NCBI GenBank assembly: GCA_023384095.1
Contig: JAHDXT010000014.1
Span: 1-64,000, forward strand
Reading direction: 5' to 3'
Source: Hyphomicrobiaceae bacterium
GTDB taxonomy: Bacteria; Pseudomonadota; Alphaproteobacteria; Rhizobiales; Hyphomicrobiaceae
Length of the DNA stretch: 64,000 nt
Shown here: piece by piece, positions 30,591 through 39,668 of the stretch
Position numbering within the stretch: position 1 is the first letter of the stretch
Layout of the letters: every line of letters starts with the position of its first letter
The notes under the pieces: generated by a model
Databases searched by the model: none
Told to the model about the DNA's origin: nothing
Seen by the model: the letters and a program-made list of their open reading frames with translations, nothing else
Made by a program: the position numbers and the translations under genes

Positions 30591-31991
30591 TCAGCTCTTT
30601 GGATTGGCGCTCTTCCCCTCGGGTGGCGCCGCGCTGGCGGGCGGCACGGCCGCCCGGCCGACTTGATCCGGCGGCGGCCAGCGGAAGTCGTCGGCCCGGC
30701 CGGGCTTCGGCGCGATCCGCTCGCCTTTCACCAGCAGCTTGAAGAAAGGAGACTGCGTCGGCGCCAGGCGGCGCCTCTGGGCCTGCGAGCCGGCAGCGAG
30801 CCCGGGCGTGATCGAGTTCAGCACCACGGTGCCGCCGGGCAGCGTATCCGGCACGGTGTCGCCGAGCTGTGCCGGGCGGTCCGGCGACTGCTGCCGCGTG
30901 ACCAGCGCGACGACGGAAGCGGGGATCGCCGGACGCAGGATCTCGACCGTGATCGCCTCCTCGCGCCCCGTGCGCCCGACGGTCTTGATCGCGACCTTGG
31001 CGCTGTCGGCCTTGAGCTCTCCCGATCCCGCCTCCGCGGGCGCGGGCCGCGGCGCACCGCTGCCGGGCGATCTTGCCGACTGCTCGGCGGACTCCTTCGG
31101 CGCCGCCGTTACCGTCCCGGCCCAGTCCGATTGCTGCGGCTTCGGCGATATCCGGCGCTGCTCGGCCTCGCTGCCGGCCAATGGGATGTTGCGGTCGTTC
31201 CTGGCCTGGGTGAGATCGCGCTTGATCTCGCGCTCGACGAAATGCGCCAGCTTGCGGTTGCCGGCCGCGGTGAAGCTCACCCCGTCGCCTTCGCGCAGCA
31301 GCCGCTGCTTGCCCGTCAGATCCGGGCCGTACTGGTTATATCGGCCGGTCTCGTCGGCAAACGCATCGTAAACGTCGATGAACTTGATGTTGTTGATGAG
31401 CGCCCGCTCACGGAAAACCTCGTTGAGCATCTGCACGTCGTCGTTCATGTCCGGCCGGCGGACGATGGGCAGGCCGACCCAATAGACCGCGGCGCCGCGC
31501 CTCTTGAGCGCCCGCGCGATGCGGTCGACGCGCCGGGCGTACTCCGTCTTCCACTCGTCCGAGCCCACGCTGACGCGCCGGCTATCGGGGGCGCGCAGGG
31601 CGATGCGGTCTGCTATCCCGATCAGGACGACGGCAATGTGCAGCGGCTCGCGCCCGACCGTCTCCTCGAACTTGAAGAAGTCCTCGGCCTCGAAGCGGAT
31701 GAGGCCGCCGACGACGTGCTGGCGGCGCGGCATCTGCAGGCGCGTATCCGAGCCGAACACCTCCGCGAGGGCGCCGAGCAGCCCTTCGGCCATGCTGTCG
31801 CCGACGACCTGCAGACGATAGACGTCGTTCTCCGGGAAGGGCGTGATGTAGCTCGGGCCCCAGTCGTCCTGAGCCCGCGCGGGCGCCGGCACGAGGACTG
31901 CCGAGGAAATCATGATGGCGAGGCCCGTCACCAGCGCCATCGCCACCGCAGCCGCGCGCGGGCAGGATCGCCTGGCCGAGCCGTCGAGCAC
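30591..31991 (-). CDS. Secreted SGNH/GDSL-type hydrolase (DUF459-like)
   Basis: This 466-residue protein has an N-terminal signal peptide or anchor (VAMALVTGLAIMISSAVLV, then PAPARAQ). It then has the SGNH block I motif LQVVGDSMAEGL, VVLIGIADR (block III-like) and GDGVSFTAAGNRKLAHFVE, in which the Asp and later His-like position lie. This arrangement is that of DUF459. A long Pro/Ala/Ser-rich C-terminal tail (about residues 285-466) is low complexity. It lies 7 bases after a lytic transglycosylase gene, so it is probably the third gene of a cell-wall operon and may de-acetylate or hydrolyse a cell-envelope polymer (inference). Confidence 0.85.
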   Translation of the reverse strand: MLDGSARRSCPRAAAVAMALVTGLAIMISSAVLVPAPARAQDDWGPSYITPFPENDVYRLQVVGDSMAEGLLGALAEVFGSDTRLQMPRRQHVVGGLIRFEAEDFFKFEETVGREPLHIAVVLIGIADRIALRAPDSRRVSVGSDEWKTEYARRVDRIARALKRRGAAVYWVGLPIVRRPDMNDDVQMLNEVFRERALINNIKFIDVYDAFADETGRYNQYGPDLTGKQRLLREGDGVSFTAAGNRKLAHFVEREIKRDLTQARNDRNIPLAGSEAEQRRISPKPQQSDWAGTVTAAPKESAEQSARSPGSGAPRPAPAEAGSGELKADSAKVAIKTVGRTGREEAITVEILRPAIPASVVALVTRQQSPDRPAQLGDTVPDTLPGGTVVLNSITPGLAAGSQAQRRRLAPTQSPFFKLLVKGERIAPKPGRADDFRWPPPDQVGRAAVPPASAAPPEGKSANPKS

Positions 31992-31998
31992 CGTTGCC

Positions 31999-33252
31999 TC
32001 ACTCCTTCATCGATCCGCCGGCCTGACGCAGCACGTCGAGGAGCCGCTGGCTCGGATAGCCGTCCTCCGGCAACCCGCGGATGCGCTGGAAGGCGCGGAT
32101 CGCGGCGCGGGACTGATTGCCGATGATCCCGTCCGGCAACCCCGTGTCAAGCCCATGCTGGCGCAACCGGCTCTGCAGCTCCTCCCGCTCGGCCCGCGCC
32201 AGCGGCCGGTCGGATACGGGCCAGGACGCCATGACAGGCTCTCCGCCGGCGATCCGGTCCGCCAGGTGGCCGACCGCCAGAGCATAGGCCACTGCAGGAT
32301 TATACCTGAGAATCGCCCGGAAGTTCCCGGTGACGAGGAACGCCGGACCCTGTGCTCCCGCGGGCAGGAGGAGTTGCAGTGGAGAGGCCGTCTCGCGCAC
32401 GGCCACCCCGCCCGGCCGCACAACGCCGAGCCTGCGCCAGGCCGAGGCAGGCTGCGACCGGCCGGGGCCCGACAGAGCGTGATCGAAGCCGTCCGGCAGG
32501 ATCACCTCGAACCCCCAGGGATCGCCCGTTCGCCAGCCGGACGCCTTCAGGTAGTTGGCCGTCGAGGCGAGGCTGTCCGAGATGCTGCCCCAGATATCGC
32601 GGCGGCCGTCCCGGTCGAAATCCACGGCGCGCGCGCGATAGGTCGTCGGCATGAATTGCGTATGCCCCATCGCGCCGGCCCAGGACCCGGTCATGCGCTC
32701 GGGCGCGACGTCCCCCTGCTCGAGGATGCGCAGCGCGGCGATGAGCTCGGCCCGCCAGAAGCGAGGGCGGCGTGCGTCGCCGGCAGCGAGCGTCGCCAGC
32801 GAGCGGATGACGCTGCGCTCGCCCGCAGCCGTGCCGAAGTTCGATTCGACTCCCCAGATCGCCAGCACGACGTGCCGGTCCACCCCGTAGGCCCGCTCGA
32901 CTGCCGCCAGCGTCTGGCCGTATTGCGCCACGCGCTCCCGGCCCGCCGCGATGCGGGCCTCGCTCACCAGGCCGGCCATGTAGTCCCAGACCGGCTTGAC
33001 GAACTCGGGCTGCGCGGACCCCAGGGCGAGCACCTGCGGGTCGGGCTCGAGCCCGCGCGTCGCCCGCTCGAAGGTCGCAGCGGAGACACCCGCCGCCAGA
33101 GCCTCGCCCCGGACCTCGTTCAGGAACGACTCGAGGCCCGCCGGAGGCGCGAGATGCGACTGGGACGACTGTCCCGTCGCTGGGGCCGCTACGGTTGCGG
33201 TCAAGACTGCCAATCCCGCGATGAACCTCGACCAGCCACTCGTCACCATCAC
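31999..33252 (-). CDS. Lytic murein transglycosylase, MltB-like, with peptidoglycan-binding domain
   Basis: This 417-residue secreted enzyme cuts the MurNAc-GlcNAc bond of peptidoglycan to form an anhydro end. The signal peptide is FIAGLAVLTATVAAPATG. The catalytic region has AIWGVESNFG with the catalytic Glu, then SWAGAMGHTQFMPTTY and DGRRDIWGSISDSLASTANYL. The C-terminus has a peptidoglycan-binding_1 repeat (LQSRLRQHGLDTGLPDGIIG...AIRAFQRIRGLPEDGYPS). It lies 4 bases after a second enzyme of the same family, as a tandem pair. Confidence 0.93.
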   Translation of the reverse strand: MMVTSGWSRFIAGLAVLTATVAAPATGQSSQSHLAPPAGLESFLNEVRGEALAAGVSAATFERATRGLEPDPQVLALGSAQPEFVKPVWDYMAGLVSEARIAAGRERVAQYGQTLAAVERAYGVDRHVVLAIWGVESNFGTAAGERSVIRSLATLAAGDARRPRFWRAELIAALRILEQGDVAPERMTGSWAGAMGHTQFMPTTYRARAVDFDRDGRRDIWGSISDSLASTANYLKASGWRTGDPWGFEVILPDGFDHALSGPGRSQPASAWRRLGVVRPGGVAVRETASPLQLLLPAGAQGPAFLVTGNFRAILRYNPAVAYALAVGHLADRIAGGEPVMASWPVSDRPLARAEREELQSRLRQHGLDTGLPDGIIGNQSRAAIRAFQRIRGLPEDGYPSQRLLDVLRQAGGSMKE

Positions 33253-33256
33253 CTCC

Positions 33257-34546
33257 TCAGCGGACCGCAGCGGAACGCATCTGCGCCAGCAGACCGGCCG
33301 TCGGCCAGCAGTCCGCCTTCATTCCTTGCGCGCGCTGGTAGGTCCCGATCTGCCAGCGCGTATTGGACCCCACCTTGCCGTCGACCTTGTCGATGCCATA
33401 GCCTAGCGACTTCAACCGACGCTGAATCTCTTCCACATCCCGGGCGGGAAGTTGCGCGATATTCTGCCACGGCGCCTCGAAGTCGCCGCCTCCGGCAACG
33501 CGATCCGCCAGGTTGCCGACGAAGACGGCGTAGAGGTCCGACATGTTGTAGCGGCGGATCACGCGGTAGTTCTCGAGCACCAGGAAGGCAGGCCCGTAGG
33601 ACCCGCCCGGCATCATCAGGTAGGCCTCTGCCGCGAGGCTATCCTCCGGGATGCGCCGGCTGAAGGCGCGGGTCACACCGAGCGCGATCCAGTCCGCAAG
33701 CGGCCGGGCGTTCGCCGGTCCCTCGAGCGCACAGTCGACCGCCGCCGGCAGACGTACCTCGTAGCCCCAGGTCTGGCCCTTCACCCAGCCCTTGCCCTGA
33801 AGCTGACGGGCAATGGTGGCGAGCGCGTCGGGAATCGAGCTCCATATGTCCTTGCGGCCGTCACCGTCCAGGTCGTGCGCCCAAGTGTGGAACTCGGACG
33901 GCATGAGCTGCGGCAGCCCGATGGCGCCCGCCCAGGAGGAGCGCATCGCATCCGGCGTGATGATGCCCTCCTCGACGAGGCGCAGGGCGTGCAGAAGCTC
34001 GTTGCGGAACATCTCCTTGCGGCGCCCGAGATAGGCCTGCGTGGCGAGGGCCCGGATGGCGGAATGCGGCAGTCGATGGGCGCCGAACGCGGTCTCGCGG
34101 CCCCAGATCGCCAGCACTGCCTCGGCTTCGACTCCGATCTCGCGCTCGACCTGCCGCAGCGTTTCCTCGTGCTCCGCGCGCAAGGCACGCCCGGCTGCGG
34201 CCAGGCGCGCGAGCTGCGCCTTGTTCAGATAGGCCTGCGGCGGCCGGGTGAACTCGGCCTGGCCCCGCGGCGGCTTCTGCTCGCGACCCGGCAGAACGAG
34301 ATCGGGCAGCGACAGGTCGGGCTTGAGGCCCCGGAACGTGGCATCGAAGGTTTCGCGAGAGATGCCGAAGGTCTGCGCGTCCGGCCATAGATCCGCGAGC
34401 CAGGCTTCGAAGCCTTCGTCGGCAGCAGCGGTTCCGGCCGAGGCCCCGAACGCCAGCAGCAGCGCAGCAGTTGCAGCCAGCAGCGGCCGGCAGACCCACA
34501 GCCATGCCGATCCCAGTACGCGCGGCCGAACGGCTGCGCCCTCCAT
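33257..34546 (-). CDS. Lytic murein transglycosylase, MltB-like (second copy)
   Basis: This protein of about 429 residues has a signal peptide (LLAATAALLLAFGASAGTAAA). The catalytic Glu is in AIWGRETAFGAH, followed by SWAGAIGLPQLMPSEFHTWA, and the peptidoglycan-binding repeat at the C-terminus is IQRRLKSLGYGIDKVDGKVGSNTRWQ-like. It is diverged from its neighbour but has the same layout, so the pair came from an old duplication. ATG 34546 was chosen; the upstream ATG at 34597 is less likely. The galE gene lies upstream in the same direction after about 140 bases. Confidence 0.92.
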   Translation of the reverse strand: MEGAAVRPRVLGSAWLWVCRPLLAATAALLLAFGASAGTAAADEGFEAWLADLWPDAQTFGISRETFDATFRGLKPDLSLPDLVLPGREQKPPRGQAEFTRPPQAYLNKAQLARLAAAGRALRAEHEETLRQVEREIGVEAEAVLAIWGRETAFGAHRLPHSAIRALATQAYLGRRKEMFRNELLHALRLVEEGIITPDAMRSSWAGAIGLPQLMPSEFHTWAHDLDGDGRKDIWSSIPDALATIARQLQGKGWVKGQTWGYEVRLPAAVDCALEGPANARPLADWIALGVTRAFSRRIPEDSLAAEAYLMMPGGSYGPAFLVLENYRVIRRYNMSDLYAVFVGNLADRVAGGGDFEAPWQNIAQLPARDVEEIQRRLKSLGYGIDKVDGKVGSNTRWQIGTYQRAQGMKADCWPTAGLLAQMRSAAVR

Positions 34547-34687
34547 CGGCGCCACCTCCCTCGACGTCACATCCGCAAGCGCGCAGGGCGTCAGCACCCA
34601 CGCGGTTCACCACCTCAGTCGACTCAACTCACGGGATTTTCTGGGCGACTTTACGGCTGCCGGCGGGCTACGGCTCGGTACGCAGCC

Positions 34688-35680
34688 CTAGGAGGCCTGC
34701 TCCCGGCGCGAGACCTCCTGCTCCCAGGCGAGCGCCTGCGCGACGATCGTGTCGAGATCGTCGAAGCGGGGCGTCCAGCCGAGCGCCGCCCGGATCCTGT
34801 CGGAGGCGGCGACGATCGCCGCTGGATCGCCGGGGCGGCGCTCCGACAGGCGGACCTCGAAGTCGCGGCCGGAGACGCGCTTGACCGCCTCGATCACCTC
34901 GAGCACGGAGTAGCCCTTCGTATAGCCGCAGTTGAGGACGTCGCTCGGCCCGCCCTGCCGCAGACGGCGGAGCGCCGCCGAGTGTGCCCGCACGAGATCG
35001 GTCACCTGGATGTAGTCGCGCACGCAGGTGCCGTCCGGCGTCGGATAATCGGTTCCGAAGACATCGATGTGGCCGCGCTTGCCGAGCGCCGTCTGGCAGG
35101 CGACCTTGATGAGGTGCGTCGCGCGCGGGGTCGACTGGCCAGACCGGCCTTTCGGATCCGCCCCGGCCACGTTGAAATAGCGCAGCGCCACGTAGCGGAG
35201 ATCGTGGGCGCGGGCGACATCGGCCAGCATCGTCTCAGTCATCAGCTTGGAGGCGCCGTAGGGCGAAACGGGCTTCAGCTCCGCATCCTCGCGCACCGGG
35301 TTCTCACGCGGCATGCCGTAGACGGCAGCAGTCGAGGAGAAGATGAAGTGCCTCACGCCCGCCCTGACGCAGGCCTCGATCAGCGACCGCGAGTTGCAGG
35401 TGTTGTTGTGATAGTAGGAAAGCGGATCCGCCACCGAATCCGGCACGACGATCGAGCCCGCGAAATGAATGACGGCGTCGACCGCGTGCTCGCGGATCAC
35501 GGACTGGAGCAATCTCTGGTCACCGGTTTCGCCGACGACGAGGGCCGCCGCGGACGGCACGGTCCGACGGATGCCTGTCGACAGATTATCCAGGACGACG
35601 GCCCCTTCTCCCGCATCCAGGAGATCCAGCACCATATGACTGCCGATGTAGCCGGCGCCACCCGTGACAAGAACGCTCAT
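34688..35680 (-). CDS. galE: UDP-glucose 4-epimerase
   Basis: This 330-residue short-chain-type epimerase interconverts UDP-glucose and UDP-galactose. It has the NAD motif VTGGAGYIGSH at the N-terminus, SSTAAVYGMP (Ser/Thr), and the catalytic YGASK. The conserved regions YFNVAGADPKG, GTCVRDYIQVTDL and LNCGYTKGYSVLEV are all there. GGGAGAGG precedes ATG 35680. It is divergent from galU, which makes its substrate. Both serve surface polysaccharide synthesis. Confidence 0.96.
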   Translation of the reverse strand: MSVLVTGGAGYIGSHMVLDLLDAGEGAVVLDNLSTGIRRTVPSAAALVVGETGDQRLLQSVIREHAVDAVIHFAGSIVVPDSVADPLSYYHNNTCNSRSLIEACVRAGVRHFIFSSTAAVYGMPRENPVREDAELKPVSPYGASKLMTETMLADVARAHDLRYVALRYFNVAGADPKGRSGQSTPRATHLIKVACQTALGKRGHIDVFGTDYPTPDGTCVRDYIQVTDLVRAHSAALRRLRQGGPSDVLNCGYTKGYSVLEVIEAVKRVSGRDFEVRLSERRPGDPAAIVAASDRIRAALGWTPRFDDLDTIVAQALAWEQEVSRREQAS

Positions 35681-35834
35681 CCTCTCCCTTTCAGACCGTG
35701 ATCTGGCTACTCGGCCCGTGAGTTACAGTCGCAGAAGGCATCCGGCGAGGCAGCAGGCTCCCGCCACTGATCGTCCAAACGCATAGCATGCGCCGGCAGA
35801 TCCCGACCAATCGCAACCAGCACCGGAGACTTGC

Positions 35835-36719
35835 ATGATCAGCCTCCAGAAACCCATCCGCAAGGCCGTGTTTCCGGTCGCCGGCCTGGGCACGCGTTTC
35901 CTGCCGGCGACCAAGGCCATGCCGAAGGAGATGCTTCCCGTCGTCGACCGGCCCGTGATCCAGCACGTCGTCGACGAGGCGCGGGCGGCGGGCATCGAGC
36001 ACTTCATCTTCGTCACGGGCCGCAACAAGGGGGTCATCGAGGACCATTTCGACAGCCAGTTCGAGCTCGAGCGGACGCTCGCCGAACGCGGCAAGAAGAA
36101 CGAGCTCGATCTGCTGTCGCGCGACCTGCCCGATCCCGGTCAGACGAGCTTCACCCGGCAGCAGGCGCCGCTGGGGCTGGGGCATGCGGTATGGTGCGCG
36201 CGCGAGATCGTCGGCAACGAGCCCTTCGCGCTGCTGCTGCCCGACATGCTGCACCATGGCGATCCGCCGTGCCTGGCGGAGATGATGACTTCCTATGCCG
36301 AGCACGGAGGCAACCATGTCGCCGTCTCGCCGGTGCCGGAGGACCAGACGCATCTCTACGGCATCGTCGGAGTCGAGGACTCCAGGGCCAAGGTCTCTGC
36401 GATCACGTCGATGGTCGAGAAGCCCCCGCGCGGCACGGCGCCATCCAACCTGCACATCAGCGGCCGCTACATCCTGCAGCCGGAGATCTTCGGGTTGCTC
36501 GAGCGGCAGGAGCGCGGCGCCGGCGGCGAGATCCAGCTCACCGACGCCATGATCAAGCTCGGCGAGGAGCTGGGCCAGCCCTTCTTCGCCGTGCGCTTCG
36601 ACGGCGAGATCTACGACTGCGGCTCCAAGATCGGCTTTCTGCTGGCCAACGTGGCTTATGCGCTGGCCCGGGACGATCTGGGCCCCTCGCTGAAGTCGGA
36701 GCTGAAGCGGCTCCTGTAA
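35835..36719 (+). CDS. galU: UTP-glucose-1-phosphate uridylyltransferase
   Basis: This 294-residue enzyme forms UDP-glucose from UTP and glucose-1-phosphate. The nucleotide loop is PVAGLGTRFLPATKAMPKEMLP at the N-terminus, followed by ADRP-like VVDRPVIQHVVDEA. The Asp-containing metal site lies in LLLPDMLHHG, and EKPPRGTAPSN and RYILQPEIF are further hallmarks. ATG 35835 has GGAGA upstream. It pairs functionally with galE and probably feeds glucan, LPS or exopolysaccharide synthesis. Confidence 0.97.
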   Translation: MISLQKPIRKAVFPVAGLGTRFLPATKAMPKEMLPVVDRPVIQHVVDEARAAGIEHFIFVTGRNKGVIEDHFDSQFELERTLAERGKKNELDLLSRDLPDPGQTSFTRQQAPLGLGHAVWCAREIVGNEPFALLLPDMLHHGDPPCLAEMMTSYAEHGGNHVAVSPVPEDQTHLYGIVGVEDSRAKVSAITSMVEKPPRGTAPSNLHISGRYILQPEIFGLLERQERGAGGEIQLTDAMIKLGEELGQPFFAVRFDGEIYDCGSKIGFLLANVAYALARDDLGPSLKSELKRLL

Positions 36720-36886
36720 GCAAGGGAGATCCGCACCCGAACCCCTCCCCTAGCTGGGTGCCCGGGCGCAAGCGTCTCAACTCGGCTTTCAGTCGACACT
36801 CGACCGCGGTCGCTTTTTGTGGTTTCCCCGTGCCGTCCGGTCGGGCAATAGTCCCGTCCTTCGGGTCCGTCACTGGGGAGGGAACA

Positions 36887-37456
36887 ATGGGCAACTACCT
36901 GGGCTGGATCATTCTCGGCGCGATCGTGCTGATCGCGGTCTTCGGCATCTCCGCCTACAACGGCCTCGTAAGCCTGCGGCAGCGCTGCCGGCAGGCGTTC
37001 TCGGACATCGACGTGCAGCTCAAGCAGCGCCACGACCTGGTCCCCAACCTGGTCGAGACCGTCAAGGGCTACGCCAGCCACGAGCGCGAGACGCTCGATG
37101 CCGTGGTCAGGGCCAGGAACGCAGCCGTGACAGCCCACGGACCGGCCGCGCAGGCGGCAGCCGAAGGCGCCCTGCAGGGCGCGCTGCGGCAGTTGTTCGC
37201 CCTGGCAGAGGCCTATCCCGACCTCAAGGCCAACACCAACTTCCAGCAGTTGCAGCTCGAGCTGGCCGATCTGGAGAACAAGATCGCGGCGGCGCGCCGT
37301 TTCTTCAACAACGCGGCAGCCGAGTACAACGCCACGCGGGAGAGCTTCCCGGCCGTGCTGTTCGCAAGCTCCATGGGCTTCGGGCCGCAGGAGTTCTTCA
37401 ATCTGGAGGAAGGCGAGCGCGCAGCGGTGGCCAAGGCCCCCGAGGTGAAGTTCTGA
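36887..37456 (+). CDS. lemA: LemA family protein
   Basis: This 189-residue protein has one N-terminal membrane segment (LGWIILGAIVLIAVFGISAYNGL) and then a helical periplasmic or cytoplasmic domain. That domain contains the LemA stretch IDVQLKQRHDLVPNLVETVKGY, then ASHERETLDAVVRARNAA and FQQLQLELADLENKIAAARRFFN. The final part (ESFPAVLFASSMGFGPQEFF) is also conserved. LemA genes often sit beside an M48 protease; here a hemerythrin-like gene separates them. GGGGAGG precedes ATG 36887. Function in the cell is poorly known. Confidence 0.95.
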   Translation: MGNYLGWIILGAIVLIAVFGISAYNGLVSLRQRCRQAFSDIDVQLKQRHDLVPNLVETVKGYASHERETLDAVVRARNAAVTAHGPAAQAAAEGALQGALRQLFALAEAYPDLKANTNFQQLQLELADLENKIAAARRFFNNAAAEYNATRESFPAVLFASSMGFGPQEFFNLEEGERAAVAKAPEVKF

Positions 37457-37657
37457 GCTTATCCTCGCGGGGCGAACGGTGCCGATGGCTCGTGCCTTGT
37501 GAGCCCCCGCAGTCGTCGCGGGCAAGCGGACCGGTGCCGAACGAGCAGCGGGGCGGGATGTCCACGCGCAGCGGCGTGCTCATCATGAGGAACCCGACGT
37601 GGCTCGCCCTGGTTCTGGCAATGCGTGCGTATTGGATGGACACGAGGAGTCGATCGG

Positions 37658-38200
37658 ATGATCCCTCGCAGCTTGCTGGCCGCATCTCTTGCCACTGGTC
37701 TCGCAACATTCAGCTTTCCCGTGCTGAGCGTGGAGTTCTCGATACCCGAACCGCTCGCGGCGGATCACAAGGCGATCCATTCCCAGCTCCAGGCCGCCAC
37801 TCGGAAGACGGGGCGAACCGGCGAGGCCGCCACCGCAGCCATGCGGGTGCTGGAGCCCCATTTTGAGAAGGAGGAGCGGTTTGCGTTACCGCAGCTCGGA
37901 CTGCTTCCGACGCTTGCCGGTCAGCCGCTGTCCAGCGGACAGGCCGACCTCACACCGGAGGTGCGCAAGGAGCTGATCGCGCGGACGGATCGGCTGCGGA
38001 GCGAGCTGCCGCAGATGCTCGCCGAGCACAAGGAAATCGAGGCAGCACTCGACAACATGGAAAAGGTTGCCGCTGCCGAAAACCAACAGGATGCAGCCGC
38101 GCTCGCACGCGAGATCCGCACCCACGCCAAGGAGGAAGAGCTCATCCTCTACCCCGCCGCGCTTCTGGCCGGGGAATACGCCAAACAACAGCAACGCTGA
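37658..38200 (+). CDS. Secreted hemerythrin-like four-helix protein
   Basis: This 180-residue protein has a signal peptide (SLLAASLATGLATFSFP). It then has the hemerythrin-like spacing of His/Glu: DHKAIHSQL, LEPHFEKEER, EHKEIEAALDNM, and HAKEEELILYPAAL. These are the positions that bind a di-iron centre in hemerythrin (HxxxE, HxxxxD patterns). One or two canonical ligands appear replaced, so iron binding is likely but unproven. ATG 37658 has CGAGGAGT upstream. It lies between lemA and the M48 protease and may sense oxygen or redox in the periplasm (inference). Confidence 0.8.
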   Translation: MIPRSLLAASLATGLATFSFPVLSVEFSIPEPLAADHKAIHSQLQAATRKTGRTGEAATAAMRVLEPHFEKEERFALPQLGLLPTLAGQPLSSGQADLTPEVRKELIARTDRLRSELPQMLAEHKEIEAALDNMEKVAAAENQQDAAALAREIRTHAKEEELILYPAALLAGEYAKQQQR

Positions 38201-38605
38201 GCTGCGGTTGCCCTCCGCCCCGAAGCAAATACTCGCAGGCCAGGGCAGAAAGAGCGTGCCTGGCGGTGAACGCCGCTCCGGAACCGTCGCGGCGGCGTGA
38301 GCTCGCTGGGAGCGGTCTCCGGCAGCGATCCGCCGTCACCCTGCAATCGAGCCCGGCGTTCGGACGTCGGCGGTTTCGCCTCTGGTCCCAGGCGTGGCAC
38401 GCTCGGGCTTCCAAATCAGAGCTTCAGCAAGGCGAACTCGACGACGCATGGTGACATCTTCTATTGTCCGGCTCCCAAGCCGGTCGACGACTGGGCACAA
38501 TGGAGTGCGGTACCCCATCGTGTATGCTTGCCGATCAAAGAGCGGTACGGGTCCGAGCCCGGTCAATCTCTGATCGGATCGCTCTGCGGGAGGCGATGAC
38601 GCCCC
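38201..38605. other. Intergenic, no gene seen
   Basis: The 405 bases between the hemerythrin-like gene and the M48 protease gene hold no open frame with a ribosome site and protein-like sequence. A weak -10/-35 pair for the protease may lie near 38480-38560 but was not convincing. Confidence 0.4.
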
Positions 38606-39634
38606 ATGTTCCGTGCCTACGGGCTCTATTCGCACATCCGCGCCAACCGCATCCGCTCGGTGCTGCTGCTCGTCGGCTTCGTGGCGCTGCTGCATGCGCT
38701 GCTCTATTCGCTGCTGCTGGTCGTCAACGCGTTCGGCGGGGGCGAGATCGACGAGATCATGGCCCGCGCCGCCGACCAGTTCGCCGGGTCGTGGCCGGTG
38801 GCCATGGCGGCGGCGTTGGTCTGGTTCGCGATCTCCTGGCTCTTCCACCAGCGCCTCGTCAGCTATGCCACAGGCGCCCACGGCATCACCCGCAGGGAGG
38901 CGCCGAAGCTCTACAATGTGCTGGAAAATCTCTGCATCTCGCGCGGCATCCCGATGCCGGCGCTGCAGATCATCGAGACCCCTGCCCTCAACGCCTATGC
39001 CGCGGGGCTCAAGGAGGGGCAGTACGTTATCGCCGTGACGCGCGGGCTCGTCGACACTCTGTCCGACGACGAGCTGGAAGCGGTGCTCGGCCACGAGCTG
39101 ACGCACATCCGCAACCGCGACACCCAGCTCATGGTGATCGCCATCATTTTCGCCGGCATTTTCGCGTTCTTCGCCGACCTGACGGTCAGGAGCTGGAACT
39201 TCCCCTACGGCGTCTGGCCGCGCGGCGACGGCCGGCGCGAAAGCCGGGGCGGGCGGGACGGCGGCGGGGCGGTGCTGGCGATCCTCATCGCCATCGCCAT
39301 CGTGCTGATCTCGTGGGGGTTGTCGACGCTGATCCGTTTCGCCCTGTCGCGCTCGCGCGAGTACCTGGCCGACGCCGGCTCCGCCGAGCTGACGAAGAAC
39401 CCGGACGCCATGATCCGGGCGCTGCGCAAGATCGAGAGCAACGCCAAGCTCGACGTGCCGTCGCGGATGGAGGCATTCTTCATCGAGAACCCGTTGCGGG
39501 GCTCGGGCGCCTCTCTGCTGTCCACGCACCCGTCGATCGACGATCGCGTGGCGGCGCTCGAGCAATATGCCGGTGGCGTGGACCTGGCAGTGAGCGCTCA
39601 AAACGGAGATAGGGAGCCAGACCCGACGGTCTGA
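38606..39634 (+). CDS. M48 family membrane zinc metalloprotease (HtpX-like)
   Basis: This 342-residue integral membrane protease has two N-terminal segments (VLLLVGFVALLHALLYSLLLVV and VAMAAALVWFAISWLF) and two more around residues 175 and 230. The zinc site is HELTH at residues 163-167, with the third ligand Glu252 in SREYLADAGSAEL. A linker between about residues 195 and 215 is Gly/Arg-rich (GDGRRESRGGRDGGG). The C-terminal domain contains STHPSIDDRVAALEQ, the M48 end. The last residues (GDREPDPTV) come from a dispersed repeat. The family degrades misfolded membrane proteins. Confidence 0.93.
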   Translation: MFRAYGLYSHIRANRIRSVLLLVGFVALLHALLYSLLLVVNAFGGGEIDEIMARAADQFAGSWPVAMAAALVWFAISWLFHQRLVSYATGAHGITRREAPKLYNVLENLCISRGIPMPALQIIETPALNAYAAGLKEGQYVIAVTRGLVDTLSDDELEAVLGHELTHIRNRDTQLMVIAIIFAGIFAFFADLTVRSWNFPYGVWPRGDGRRESRGGRDGGGAVLAILIAIAIVLISWGLSTLIRFALSRSREYLADAGSAELTKNPDAMIRALRKIESNAKLDVPSRMEAFFIENPLRGSGASLLSTHPSIDDRVAALEQYAGGVDLAVSAQNGDREPDPTV

Positions 39635-39637
39635 CCC
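39609..39637. repeat. GTCAGACC-type repeat at the M48 gene end
   Basis: GCCAGACCCGACGGTCTGAC forms an inverted repeat (CAGACC...GGTCTG). It belongs to the same family as the copies at 4276, 47397 and 52591. It covers the stop codon of the protease gene, so the final residues of the protein are repeat-derived. Confidence 0.6.
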
Positions 39638-39668
39638 CGAATTCCGGATGGCGGATGCTTCTCGGCGC

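Noticed and set aside
35831-37456. Long frame that seems to fuse a protein to LemA
   Set aside because: The first part runs in another frame over galU. The lemA start at 36887 has a good ribosome site and a typical N-terminal membrane segment.
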